Made by a program: the position numbers and the translations under genes. 28,791 nucleotides of DNA, taken from Flavobacterium sp. Its GTDB lineage: Bacteria; Bacteroidota; Bacteroidia; Flavobacteriales; Flavobacteriaceae. Below, piece after piece: positions 1 to 7,956 of the stretch. The stretch covers positions 1 to 28,791 of the forward strand of contig NZ_JAGKWP010000020.1 of the NCBI RefSeq assembly GCF_021151785.1. Reading direction: 5' to 3'. Each line of letters starts with the position of its first letter. The first letter of the stretch is position 1. Under the pieces are notes generated by a model. The model searched no databases, was not told where the DNA came from, and worked only from the letters and a program-made list of their open reading frames with translations.

Positions 1-111
1 GTTTAACTTATACGAGTCCTTATCCTTATTTCCTCCCTTAAATTCGGTACGCACATAAAGGGTATCATTGCGTGTTATGTTAAGCAGGTTAAAATCAGAA
101 ATCTTATACTT
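1..111 (-). pseudogene. Possible TamB C-terminal fragment, cut off by the BatA-like gene
   Basis: Read on the minus strand, bases 1-111 give an uninterrupted protein-like frame containing NDTLYVRTEFKGG, followed by a Lys/Asp-rich stretch. From memory, this resembles a segment of flavobacterial TamB (DUF490) proteins, which bridge inner and outer membrane. The frame runs out of the window at base 1. In the other direction it loses protein-like character where the BatA-like gene begins, and meets an in-frame stop near 216. Lysine codons are mainly AAG, unlike the AAA-rich neighbouring genes. It is therefore either a true truncated gene remnant or foreign sequence joined at an assembly junction. 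The family call rests on one short motif. Confidence 0.4.
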
Positions 112-2005
112 TTTATTGCTATTGATTGTACCAATTTTGGTGCATTTATTCCAATTAAGACGCTTTAAGAAACAAGAATTTACTAACGTAAAATTGCTCA
201 AAGAACTAGAAATTCAAACACGTAAAAGTTCAACAATCAAAAAATGGTTATTATTAGCCACTAGATTACTTCTTTTAGCAGCTTTAATCATTGCTTTTGC
301 CCAACCTTTTTTCAAATCAAAAGAAGCAAACAAACAAAACAATGAATTAATTGTAGTTCTAGATAATTCTTTTTCAATGCAAGCCCAAGGTAATAAAGGT
401 GAATTATTGAAACGCGCCATTCAAGAAATTTTAGAGAATACCCCTGAAAACCAACAACTATCAGTAATAACCAATGATCAAAATTTTTACGATAGCGATA
501 TTAAAAGTATTCAAAAAGATTTGCAGAATCTAAACTATTCATCTACCACATTCCATCCACAGGCTATTATGGCTAGAATTGAGGCTAAAAAACCTGGTGT
601 TCCTAAAGATATTTTATTTATTACTGATGCTGTAGGCCTAAAAGATCAATTAAAGGCTTCACTTCATGAAGACTCTACTATTTACATTCAGAAATTAGAA
701 GCAAATGAAACCGAGAATGTTACTATTGAGAATGTTCAAATTAGTCAAATTTTGGATCAATTTTACGAATTAAAAATCAACTTTAAATTCTATGGTGATT
801 TACAAGCCGACATTCCAGTTGCTATGTATAATGGCAAAAAACTGGTTGCAAAATCTTTAATTTCAAAAGAAAAACCTCAAAAAGAAATATTTTTCACCAT
901 TCCAAAAAATAATTTTCATGGTTATGTTCAAATCGAAGATAATGCTTTAAGTTATGACAACACTTTTTATTTTAGTATTTCAAAACCTGAAAAATCGAGT
1001 GTTCTAGCGATTGGGAAACCTGAAAAAAACAATTTTTTGTCACGAATTTATACTTCAGATGAATTCAATTTTTCCAATTCTGAACTCATTACTTTAAACT
1101 ACAGTTCACTAGAAAGTCAAGATGCCATCATACTTAATGAAATTCCTGAAATTCCAACAGCGTTAACTACCACCTTGAAAAATTATTATGAAAAAGGCGG
1201 AACAATTGTATTTATTCCCGCAGTAGAAGGTAATACCGCATCATATAACTCATTCCTAAAAACATTTGGTTCAATAAGTTTCAATTCTAAAACTTCAGAT
1301 AAACAGATTACAAAAATTAGTTTTAACCACCCAATTTATGTAAATGTTTTCGAGAAAAAAGTAAACAATTTCCAATATCCAAAAGTTTCCTCAAGTTGGT
1401 CAACAAATGGAAAAGCCCTACCTGTTTTACAGTTTGAAGATCAAAATATTTTCCTTGGTAATCTTACAAATCGTTTAGGAAATTTATATTTTTTTAGTGC
1501 AGCAATTGACAAGCAAAATTCGAATTTCCAAAATTCACCATTAATTGTTCCTACCTTTTACAACATGGGACAAAACAACAATAAAACAGGATTAAATGGA
1601 TTTATCATTGGTGAAAACAATTTTACAATTATCAATGAAACCATTGCTAAAGATAATGTATTAAGTGTTTCAAATGCTGAAAATAGTTTTATCCCTATGC
1701 AGCAAATTTTGAATAATAAAATCAAATTAACTTTTGGAAATTATCCTGAAAAAGCAGGAAATTATTCGGTTTTGAAAGACAAAGAAATATTAAAAAACAT
1801 CAGTTTTAATTACCCTCGATCAGAAAGTAATTTAACAGAAATAAACAACGATTTTTTTGATCATTGTACAACTATAAACTCCATCAGTACATTTTATAAC
1901 GACATACATTCCAATCGAACAAATAGTGAAGTTTGGAAGTCTTTTATACTAGCAACACTACTTTTATTACTAACGGAACTACTAATCCAAAAATTTGTCA
2001 AATGA
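77..2005 (+). CDS. BatA-like membrane protein with degenerate VWA domain (N-terminal double-transmembrane family)
   Basis: The protein has about 642 residues. Two hydrophobic helices (about 8-25 and 57-76) flank a basic cytoplasmic loop with the family-typical LFQLRRFKK. A von Willebrand A-like domain follows, with the MIDAS-like DNSFSM at about 96-101, then a long extracytoplasmic region and a C-terminal helix (about 622-637). This is the architecture of the Bacteroidota BatA N-terminal / double-transmembrane family (TIGR02226), whose exact role is not established. ATG 77 is preferred over TTG 68. However, the first six or seven residues do not look like the usual family N-terminus, and homology seems to begin at EILYF (base 98), so the natural start may be missing. 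The stop overlaps the next start as ATGA, which implies translational coupling. Confidence 0.8.
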   Translation: MLSRLKSEILYFLLLLIVPILVHLFQLRRFKKQEFTNVKLLKELEIQTRKSSTIKKWLLLATRLLLLAALIIAFAQPFFKSKEANKQNNELIVVLDNSFSMQAQGNKGELLKRAIQEILENTPENQQLSVITNDQNFYDSDIKSIQKDLQNLNYSSTTFHPQAIMARIEAKKPGVPKDILFITDAVGLKDQLKASLHEDSTIYIQKLEANETENVTIENVQISQILDQFYELKINFKFYGDLQADIPVAMYNGKKLVAKSLISKEKPQKEIFFTIPKNNFHGYVQIEDNALSYDNTFYFSISKPEKSSVLAIGKPEKNNFLSRIYTSDEFNFSNSELITLNYSSLESQDAIILNEIPEIPTALTTTLKNYYEKGGTIVFIPAVEGNTASYNSFLKTFGSISFNSKTSDKQITKISFNHPIYVNVFEKKVNNFQYPKVSSSWSTNGKALPVLQFEDQNIFLGNLTNRLGNLYFFSAAIDKQNSNFQNSPLIVPTFYNMGQNNNKTGLNGFIIGENNFTIINETIAKDNVLSVSNAENSFIPMQQILNNKIKLTFGNYPEKAGNYSVLKDKEILKNISFNYPRSESNLTEINNDFFDHCTTINSISTFYNDIHSNRTNSEVWKSFILATLLLLLTELLIQKFVK

Positions 2006-3246
2006 GACTTTTAATTAAACACGCAACACTGATTGACAAAAATAACGCCTTTCACAACCAAAAAATTGATATCGAAATTACAAATGGAGTTATAACGGCT
2101 ATTGAAAAAGATATAACTCCAAAAGAAGACAATCACGTCATTACAAAAGAAAATCTTTACGTTTCAAAAGGTTGGATAGACACCTCGGTTGTTTTTGGAG
2201 AACCAGGATATGAAACAACCGAAACCATTGAAAATGGATTAAAAGTTGCCGCAAAAAGTGGATTTACAGATGTATTGGTACATTCCAATACTAATCCAGC
2301 CATTGACAATCAATCGGTGATTCATTTAATGCAAAATAAAGCTCAAGAAAAAATCACACAATTACATGTTGTTGGATGTATGACTAAAAACGCTGAAGGA
2401 GTAGATTTGGCTGAACTATTTGACATGAAAAACGCAGGAGCGATTGCTTTTGGTGACTATAAAAAACCAACTCCAAACGCGAATCTCTTAAAAATAGCAT
2501 TGCAATATACCCAAGATTTTGATGCAACAATTTTTGCCTTTCCAATGAATAAAGACATCAAAGGCAAAGGTTTTGTAAATGAAGGAATCGTCAGCACAAA
2601 ACTAGGAATGAAAGGAATACCTGCTTTAGCTGAAGAATTAGACTTGGAACGAAATTTATCTTTATTGGCCTACACTAATGGTAAAATGCATGTGCCTATG
2701 ATTTCTACAAAAAAATCAGTAGAATTACTTAAAGAAGCAAAAGCAAAAGGATTACACATTACTTGTGGAGTATCGGTAAATAATTTAGTTTTAACCGATG
2801 AAGAACTGACCAACTTTAACTCAAATACACGTTTAATGCCTCCTTTAAGATCAGAAACAGATCGACAAGCGTTAATTGAAGGCATTTTAGATGGAACTAT
2901 AGACGTAATAACAAGCGATCATTGTCCTGTAAATGTAGAAAACAAACGATTAGAATATGATTTAGCTGATGACGGTTCAATAGGTTTAGAAAGTATTTTT
3001 GGTGCATTGCAAAAAGTCTTACCCCTAGAGGTGATTGTGGAAAAACTTACGCATCATTTAGGATTATTGAAAGAAAATCCAATTAGGACAGGAACAAAAG
3101 CAAAATTAACGTTGTTCAACCCTACAACTGATTGGACTTTTGAACCAAAAAATATTACATCTTTCTCTAAAAACGCTATAATGCTAGGAAAAAAAATGAA
3201 GGGTGAAGTTTATGGTATAATTAATGGAGAAAAATCAAACTTATAA
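2002..3246 (+). CDS. pyrC: Dihydroorotase homologue, probably non-catalytic (PyrC-like amidohydrolase)
   Basis: The protein has 414 residues with an amidohydrolase fold and full-length similarity to class I dihydroorotase (EPG near 67-69, SDHCP at 305-309, GLES at 328-331). The enzyme normally converts carbamoyl-aspartate to dihydroorotate in pyrimidine synthesis. Most metal ligands are replaced. The D-x-H-x-H motif reads D60-T-S-V-V, the His before STK is Met233, and the His before Leu262 is Asn261. Asp306 is kept. Such pseudo-dihydroorotases occur in Bacteroidota and can act as structural partners of aspartate carbamoyltransferase; a second active enzyme elsewhere in the genome is expected. 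ATG 2002 overlaps the upstream stop. The longer frame from TTG 1933 lies inside the BatA-like gene and lacks family similarity. The symbol follows common annotation and does not imply activity. Confidence 0.85.
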   Translation: MRLLIKHATLIDKNNAFHNQKIDIEITNGVITAIEKDITPKEDNHVITKENLYVSKGWIDTSVVFGEPGYETTETIENGLKVAAKSGFTDVLVHSNTNPAIDNQSVIHLMQNKAQEKITQLHVVGCMTKNAEGVDLAELFDMKNAGAIAFGDYKKPTPNANLLKIALQYTQDFDATIFAFPMNKDIKGKGFVNEGIVSTKLGMKGIPALAEELDLERNLSLLAYTNGKMHVPMISTKKSVELLKEAKAKGLHITCGVSVNNLVLTDEELTNFNSNTRLMPPLRSETDRQALIEGILDGTIDVITSDHCPVNVENKRLEYDLADDGSIGLESIFGALQKVLPLEVIVEKLTHHLGLLKENPIRTGTKAKLTLFNPTTDWTFEPKNITSFSKNAIMLGKKMKGEVYGIINGEKSNL

Positions 3247-3348
3247 ATACTGAAATCATCATTATCGATACGTTTATTGAAAATTACTTAATACCAATTA
3301 TTAAAAAGGTAATGCAAAACATAAGAACTGAAAATAAAATTTAAATAT

Positions 3349-3663
3349 ATGAAAGAAAACAATACACCTGCAATTATGGCTTATATTACCATCATTGGTT
3401 CTATTGTTGCTATTTTAATGAATACTGAAGAAAAGAAAACAGAATTTAATAGTTTCCATATTCGTCAAGGCTTAGGTATCAATTTAAGTTTTCATTTATT
3501 TAGTTATTTTATTGGTTACTTTGATAGTTGGATTGTTTCTGTGGCTTATTATGTATTGACATTGGGGTTATTAGCAACTGGATTTATTGGTGCAGCTAAT
3601 CGTGAAAAAAAATTAGTCCCTATTGTTGGACTAACTTTTCAGAATCTTTTTAAAAATTTATAA
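3349..3663 (+). CDS. Small membrane protein, DUF4870-like
   Basis: The protein has 104 residues and about three hydrophobic helices (9-25, about 46-58 and 62-82). The FHIRQG motif at 36-41, between helix 1 and helix 2, is typical of small DUF4870 (Tic20-like) membrane proteins, sometimes labelled 'import component'. No biochemical role is known to me. It is the first of three close genes (gaps of 3 and 5 bases). The 102 bases upstream are AT-rich, and the leader just before the ATG is A-rich with no Shine-Dalgarno, as usual in this phylum. Confidence 0.7.
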   Translation: MKENNTPAIMAYITIIGSIVAILMNTEEKKTEFNSFHIRQGLGINLSFHLFSYFIGYFDSWIVSVAYYVLTLGLLATGFIGAANREKKLVPIVGLTFQNLFKNL

Positions 3664-3666
3664 AAC

Positions 3667-4311
3667 ATGAGTTTACACTATTTGGTAAGAGAACCAAAAA
3701 TTAAGTTAGAAAAAAATCCTGCTTTGGTTTTGTTACATGGATATGGAAGTAATGAAGAAGATTTATTTTCTTTTGCCAGTGAATTACCAGAAGACCATTA
3801 TGTAATTTCTGTTCAAGCTCCCTATCCTTTACAAGGTGGATTTGGATATGCTTGGTATGCCATTTATTTTGATGCCGATGAAAACAAATTCTCAGATGAT
3901 CAGCAAGCGAAAGAATCTATTCATTTAATTGCACAGTTTTTAGATGAAATCACGAGTAAATTACCAATAGACAAACAAAAAATTAGTTTAATAGGGTTTA
4001 GTCAAGGAGCAATTCTTAGCTACGGTGTGGCGTTTACTTACCCAGAAAAAATTTCTAAAATAGTAGCATTAAGTGGGTATTTTAATGAAAAGCTTTTACC
4101 TGAATCATTTGATGTGAACAAAATGCAACATATTAATTTTTTTGCTTCTCATGGCAGTGTAGACCAAGTAATACCGGTGGAATGGGCAAGAAAAACACAA
4201 CCTTACTTAGAAAAATTAGGTTTACCTATCACCTACAAAGAATACCCGGTAGGTCATGGCGTAGCGCCACAAAATTTTTGGGATTTTAAAAATTGGTTGG
4301 AGCAGAATTAA
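3667..4311 (+). CDS. Carboxylesterase / phospholipase-type alpha/beta-hydrolase (YpfH/EstB-like)
   Basis: The protein has 214 residues, the usual size for this cytosolic serine esterase family (acyl-protein thioesterase-like, PF02230). The oxyanion region is LLHGYGSNEEDL near 22-33. The nucleophile is Ser112 in GFSQG, the acid is Asp166 and the catalytic His is His197 in GHGV, so the triad is complete and in the right order. No signal peptide is present. The substrate cannot be predicted; family members cleave short-chain esters or lysophospholipids. It sits 3 bases after the DUF4870-like gene and 5 bases before a small orphan, so the three are probably one transcript. Confidence 0.85.
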   Translation: MSLHYLVREPKIKLEKNPALVLLHGYGSNEEDLFSFASELPEDHYVISVQAPYPLQGGFGYAWYAIYFDADENKFSDDQQAKESIHLIAQFLDEITSKLPIDKQKISLIGFSQGAILSYGVAFTYPEKISKIVALSGYFNEKLLPESFDVNKMQHINFFASHGSVDQVIPVEWARKTQPYLEKLGLPITYKEYPVGHGVAPQNFWDFKNWLEQN

Positions 4312-4316
4312 TTTAA

Positions 4317-4526
4317 ATGACTGAAAACGAAATTTTAATTGCTGCTTCAAGTATAAAAAATTTAAAAGGCTTGACCGTAAATGAAATGTTGTTTCATAGC
4401 AATTTAATGAATGAATTTGACCTTGCAGTTAATGAAAAAAATCTAAGCAAAATAAAATTTATTTTAAATGCTTTAAATTTAAATCACGAGTCAATTCAAG
4501 AGATTATAAAAAAAATAGCGACTTAA
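4317..4526 (+). CDS. Hypothetical 69-residue protein
   Basis: I do not recognise this family. The protein has 69 residues, is mostly helical in appearance and charged, with no signal peptide, membrane helix or cysteine. It follows the esterase by 5 bases on the same strand, and its codon use (AAA, TTA, ATT) matches its neighbours, which supports it being real. Its TAA lies inside the loop of a terminator hairpin. Two amphipathic helical stretches (about 23-38 and 40-66) could mediate dimerisation; that is only an inference. Confidence 0.55.
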   Translation: MTENEILIAASSIKNLKGLTVNEMLFHSNLMNEFDLAVNEKNLSKIKFILNALNLNHESIQEIIKKIAT

Positions 4527-4540
4527 TTGTCACTATTTTT
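4511..4540. terminator. Bidirectional terminator hairpin between convergent genes
   Basis: An inverted repeat pairs AAAAATAG-GAC with GTC-CTATTTTT around a 6-base loop: 11 pairs with one C/A mismatch. A-rich and T-rich flanks allow termination in both directions. It overlaps the last codons of the 69-residue gene and touches the stop of the minus-strand lipoprotein gene. Confidence 0.7.
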
Positions 4541-5072
4541 ATTTCGTAGAATCTTTTTTCATTCCTTCAGGGTCTCCTTTCATTTCAGGTTCATCACTCT
4601 CAATAATTTTCAAATCTTTCGCTAAAGCTGGTTTAAATAATACATTATCATTATAAATAAGTGCATACCCCCCTTTTTGCTTTAATTCAAAATCCTTAAA
4701 CTTAAAATTCTCCCCTTCGTCTTCTCTAGTTAATACGATAGATTCTTTAGAATCAGGAAGAAAAACTTCTGCACGTAAACTGTCATCTGCAATGAAAAAA
4801 TAAGCATTTTTACTATTTCCTAAAGAGTCTTTTGCAATTGAACTTAATCGATACCCTTCTTCAAAAACGCGAATACATTTTTCATCCAAATTAGACCATT
4901 TGTAACCTGCTTTTAAATCACATCCATGCTCATTTTTGTCATCAATAATTTGATTTTTTCTCAACGAATCAATCTCAACCATATTCTCTGATTTTCCTGA
5001 TGATTTTAAAATATAATCACAAGATAAAAAACTTGTAATAATACACAGTAAAGGGAGTACTATTTTTTTCAT
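4539..5072 (-). CDS. Putative lipoprotein of unknown function
   Basis: The protein has 177 residues. The N-terminus is a lipoprotein signal: two lysines, a hydrophobic stretch, then the lipobox-like FLSC with Cys18 as the lipidated residue. The mature part has one Cys pair, Cys51 and Cys66, around GYKWSNL, which could form a disulfide. A beta-rich region and an acidic, Glu/Lys-rich tail follow. I do not recognise a named domain. It is the last of three minus-strand genes, 33 bases after the 160-residue anchored protein. It is probably located at the envelope; no function is assigned. Confidence 0.65.
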   Translation of the reverse strand: MKKIVLPLLCIITSFLSCDYILKSSGKSENMVEIDSLRKNQIIDDKNEHGCDLKAGYKWSNLDEKCIRVFEEGYRLSSIAKDSLGNSKNAYFFIADDSLRAEVFLPDSKESIVLTREDEGENFKFKDFELKQKGGYALIYNDNVLFKPALAKDLKIIESDEPEMKGDPEGMKKDSTK

Positions 5073-5105
5073 TTTCTTAGTTTTGAGCTATTAAGATAAT
5101 TGAAA

Positions 5106-5588
5106 TCATTTATTGGTATACATTACCGTTTCAATCGTTTCAAATTCGGAAGGTTTATTCTCATTGTGAAAATATTTTACCAAAATTTCACCCCAAACTT
5201 TTCCGTCAGAATAATTAGCAATAATCCATCTATGATTCAAAAACTTCACCTGATCAATTATAAAATTAGTTCCATTTATTGGTTCATAGGGTACTAATTT
5301 ATTGCCTCCTTTTGCCGAATTCAACTCCATAATATCTTCTTTCACTTTTGCTTTTACTTTAGCATAATCAGAAGGATAAAAATACTCTTGTGCGTCCGAG
5401 TTTTGTTCTAAAGAAAAAGCGTTGGCTTCTAGCAAATGACTAATAGAATCACGAGCAATTTTAACTTCTTTTCTTGAATTTTGTACAACTTGTTCACTCT
5501 TATTCAATATTTTACTAGAATTGACATATTGAAAAATATTAATCAACAAAGAAAATAAAAAACCATAAAGTAAAAGGTGTTTTTTCAT
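5106..5588 (-). CDS. Membrane-anchored protein of unknown function
   Basis: The protein has 160 residues. It starts with a short basic head and one hydrophobic helix (about 5-22), then a coiled-coil-like charged segment (about 25-65) and a compact C-terminal domain with KVWGEILVKY near 130-139. The helix is an uncleaved anchor or signal peptide. I recognise the type only as a conserved flavobacterial hypothetical, sometimes labelled hydrolase without any visible catalytic motif. It starts 2 bases after the metallo-hydrolase stop, so the two are almost certainly co-transcribed and probably translationally coupled. Confidence 0.65.
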   Translation of the reverse strand: MKKHLLLYGFLFSLLINIFQYVNSSKILNKSEQVVQNSRKEVKIARDSISHLLEANAFSLEQNSDAQEYFYPSDYAKVKAKVKEDIMELNSAKGGNKLVPYEPINGTNFIIDQVKFLNHRWIIANYSDGKVWGEILVKYFHNENKPSEFETIETVMYTNK

Positions 5589-5590
5589 AA

Positions 5591-6358
5591 CTATTTAATT
5601 TCAATTTCTAAATTATCATAAGCCAAATACACATTTTTTGGCAACATTTTTTGCACTTCATCATGAAATCCCATCAGATGACTAATATGTGTTAAATATG
5701 CTTTTTTAGGCTGCACCAAAGATATGAAATCTAATGCTTCTTCAATATTAAAATGTGTATTATGTGGTTCAAATCGCAACGCATTAATCACTAAAACAGC
5801 TATCCCTTTTATTTTATTTACCTCGGAAATATCCATCGACTTGACATCAGTTAAATAAACAAAACTTCCTATTTTATATCCAAAAATTTGCAAATTACCA
5901 TGACTAGCGTTAATAGGTTCAATTTCAACTTGTTTGACTTTAAAAGAATCGTTCACTTTCACTTCAATAGCGTTAACTGAAGGTGCTCCAGGATATTTAT
6001 TTTCAGATTCAAAAATATAATCAAAGCGACGAGCTAAATTTTCTAATACACGACCATGAGCGTAAATAGAAATGTCGCCTTGAGCAAAATAAAAAGGCCT
6101 AATATCATCTAATCCAGCTGTATGATCAGCATGCTCGTGTGTGAACAACAAAGCATCTAATCTAGGACATTTGCTAACTAACATTTGCTGTCTAAAGTCT
6201 GGACCACAATCTATTACAATAGAAAAATCATCACTGTGTACCCATACTGAAACACGTAATCGTTTGTCTTTGGGATTGTCACTTAAACAAACCGAATGAT
6301 GACTTCCGATGACTGGAATACCTTGTGAAGTACCCGTACCTAAAAAATAAACTTTCAC
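5591..6358 (-). CDS. MBL-fold metallo-hydrolase, PhnP-like
   Basis: The protein has 255 residues with a metallo-beta-lactamase fold. The N-terminus KVYFLGTGTSQGIP is characteristic of the PhnP / cyclic-phosphodiesterase-like branch. The metal motif H-x-H-x-D-H is His74, His76, Asp78, His79. Further ligands are His153, Asp171 (in LTDVK) and His224 (in THISH). A di-metal phosphodiesterase is expected, but the substrate is unknown. The GTG at 6358 is chosen as start because the family begins at exactly this residue and because the upstream TTG (6376-6374) lies inside a -7 promoter box. It is the first gene of a three-gene minus-strand unit. Confidence 0.85.
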   Translation of the reverse strand: MKVYFLGTGTSQGIPVIGSHHSVCLSDNPKDKRLRVSVWVHSDDFSIVIDCGPDFRQQMLVSKCPRLDALLFTHEHADHTAGLDDIRPFYFAQGDISIYAHGRVLENLARRFDYIFESENKYPGAPSVNAIEVKVNDSFKVKQVEIEPINASHGNLQIFGYKIGSFVYLTDVKSMDISEVNKIKGIAVLVINALRFEPHNTHFNIEEALDFISLVQPKKAYLTHISHLMGFHDEVQKMLPKNVYLAYDNLEIEIK

Positions 6359-6373
6359 CGCGTTAAATTTTAG

Positions 6374-6381
6374 CAAAAATA
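6374..6381 (-). promoter_or_regulatory. -7 box for the metallo-hydrolase operon
   Basis: The minus strand reads TATTTTTG, a match to the Bacteroidota TAnnTTTG element. It gives a leader of roughly 10 bases before the GTG start at 6358. The -33 element is not clear. Confidence 0.45.
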
Positions 6382-6414
6382 CTAAAATTGACTTTTTAAA
6401 ACCTTATAATTTAT

Positions 6415-6422
6415 TAACTTTG
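6415..6422 (+). promoter_or_regulatory. -7 box for the 485-residue protein gene
   Basis: TAACTTTG matches TAnnTTTG, with a TTG at 6388-6390 as possible -33 element (24-base gap, slightly long). The leader to the ATG at 6470 would be about 40 bases. Confidence 0.5.
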
Positions 6423-6469
6423 CCTAATAAAATAAATTGCCCTACATACGTTTATTGTAAAAAAATAAA

Positions 6470-7927
6470 ATGACAACCGAAATAAAACTTAGAGGAGACA
6501 AGGTAATTGAACAAATTCCTTCGATAAAAGATAAAGCTTTACGCATTAATCTTAATGAAAATATTTACGGTACGTTTGCTGAAATTGGCGCTGGTCAAGA
6601 AACTGTGAGACATTTTTTCAGAGCTGGTGCTTCATCAGGAACCATCGCCAAAGCTATGTCTGCTTATGACAAAGACTTTAGTGATGCCATTTATGGTGTG
6701 GAAGACGACGGACGATATGTAACTGAAAGTCGTCTTAGAAAAATGTTAACTCATGAAGTAAAACTTATTGAACAACGTTTAAAAAGAGATAAACACCCGA
6801 ATAAAATTTTCTTTAGTTATGCTAATACGGTTGCAACTATTGACTTCGCAAAACAATTTAAAGGACATGGTTGGGTAGGAATTAAATTCCAAGTTGAGCC
6901 AGACGAAGATTATAACGAAATTATTTTACACATTCGTTTTAGAGAAAACGATGCTCGTTTACAGCAAGAAACACTAGGTATATTAGGGGTGAATTTAATT
7001 TATGGAGCTTTCTACAAGCATAATGATCCTAAAAAATTATTACGTTATTTATATGACCATTTAGACAAAGACCAACTAGAAATTGACACTATTAATTTCT
7101 CTGGTCCTCGTTTTGCTAATGTTGACAATCGATTAATGTCTTTACAATTAGTTAAAAATGGCATGACAGATGCAGTTATGTTTAATCCAGAGGGTAAAAA
7201 TGTTTTGCCTGCAGCTGTTTTGTATAAGAAAAATATTTTAGCTTTAAGAGGAAGTTTTAGGCCAGTTACCAAGGTAAATATGGATATGTATCGACAATCC
7301 TATGAAATGTTTATTGAAGAAAACAAAGTAGACACTAAAAACACATTCGTTGTTTTTGAAATTACTTTGTCAAATCTAAAAGCAGAGGGTGAAATTGACG
7401 AAAGAGATTTCTTGGATCGAGCTGAATTATTATGCTCTTTAGGACAAACCGTTATGATTTCAAATTTCCAAGAATATTTTAAAGTAGTTGAATACTTCTC
7501 TAGCTTTACAAAATCACGTATGGGATTAGCCATGGGAGTGAGTAATTTGATTGATATTTTTGACGAAAAATACTACCGCCATTTATCTGGAGGAATACTT
7601 GAAGCCTTTGGAAAACTATTCTATCGCGATTTAAAAGTTTATTTATATCCAATGAAAGACCCTGAAACTGGAGAAATCATTAATTCTGACAACCTAAAAG
7701 TACATCCAAGAATGAAAGAATTATACAAATTCTTTAAATTCAATGGTAAGGTTGTTGATATTAAATTATATGATGACAAAATCTTAGAAATTTTCTCTAG
7801 AAAAGTTTTAAAAATGATTAGTAAAGGTGAATCTGGCTGGGAAGAAATGCTACCAGAAGGAATTGCCGAAATCATCAAAAAGGACAAACTTTTTGGCTAT
7901 GAAAAAACAAAAGAATTAGCAAAATAA
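6470..7927 (+). CDS. Conserved Bacteroidota protein of unknown function, 485 residues
   Basis: This is a soluble protein of 485 residues without signal peptide or membrane helix. It belongs to a very well conserved flavobacterial family (landmarks: FAEIGAGQE near 36-44, FFRAGASSGTIAKAMSAYDK near 49-68, YANTVATIDFAKQFKGHGW near 117-135, LLCSLGQTVMISNFQEY near 324-340). I recall it labelled nicotinate-nucleotide adenylyltransferase or even TonB-dependent receptor, but neither fits: there is no H-x-G-H nucleotidyltransferase motif and no beta-barrel or signal peptide. The high conservation suggests an enzyme or metabolic regulator. It is monocistronic, with its own promoter and a strong terminator. 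Confidence 0.75.
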   Translation: MTTEIKLRGDKVIEQIPSIKDKALRINLNENIYGTFAEIGAGQETVRHFFRAGASSGTIAKAMSAYDKDFSDAIYGVEDDGRYVTESRLRKMLTHEVKLIEQRLKRDKHPNKIFFSYANTVATIDFAKQFKGHGWVGIKFQVEPDEDYNEIILHIRFRENDARLQQETLGILGVNLIYGAFYKHNDPKKLLRYLYDHLDKDQLEIDTINFSGPRFANVDNRLMSLQLVKNGMTDAVMFNPEGKNVLPAAVLYKKNILALRGSFRPVTKVNMDMYRQSYEMFIEENKVDTKNTFVVFEITLSNLKAEGEIDERDFLDRAELLCSLGQTVMISNFQEYFKVVEYFSSFTKSRMGLAMGVSNLIDIFDEKYYRHLSGGILEAFGKLFYRDLKVYLYPMKDPETGEIINSDNLKVHPRMKELYKFFKFNGKVVDIKLYDDKILEIFSRKVLKMISKGESGWEEMLPEGIAEIIKKDKLFGYEKTKELAK

Positions 7928-7956
7928 AAATAGCCGACTTTTCGTCGGCTATTTTT
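7926..7956. terminator. Strong bidirectional terminator
   Basis: A perfect 13-bp stem (AAAAATAGCCGAC / GTCGGCTATTTTT) with a TTTTC loop. It lies between the convergent 485-residue gene and bcp and overlaps both stop regions. T-tracts are present in both directions. Confidence 0.9.

Noticed and set aside
1933..2001. Longer start for the dihydroorotase homologue
   Set aside because: The extra 23 residues come from the end of the BatA-like gene and have no family similarity; ATG 2002 gives the normal N-terminus.
6470..7927. Naming the 485-residue protein nicotinate-nucleotide adenylyltransferase
   Set aside because: No H-x-G-H motif or other nucleotidyltransferase signature is visible.
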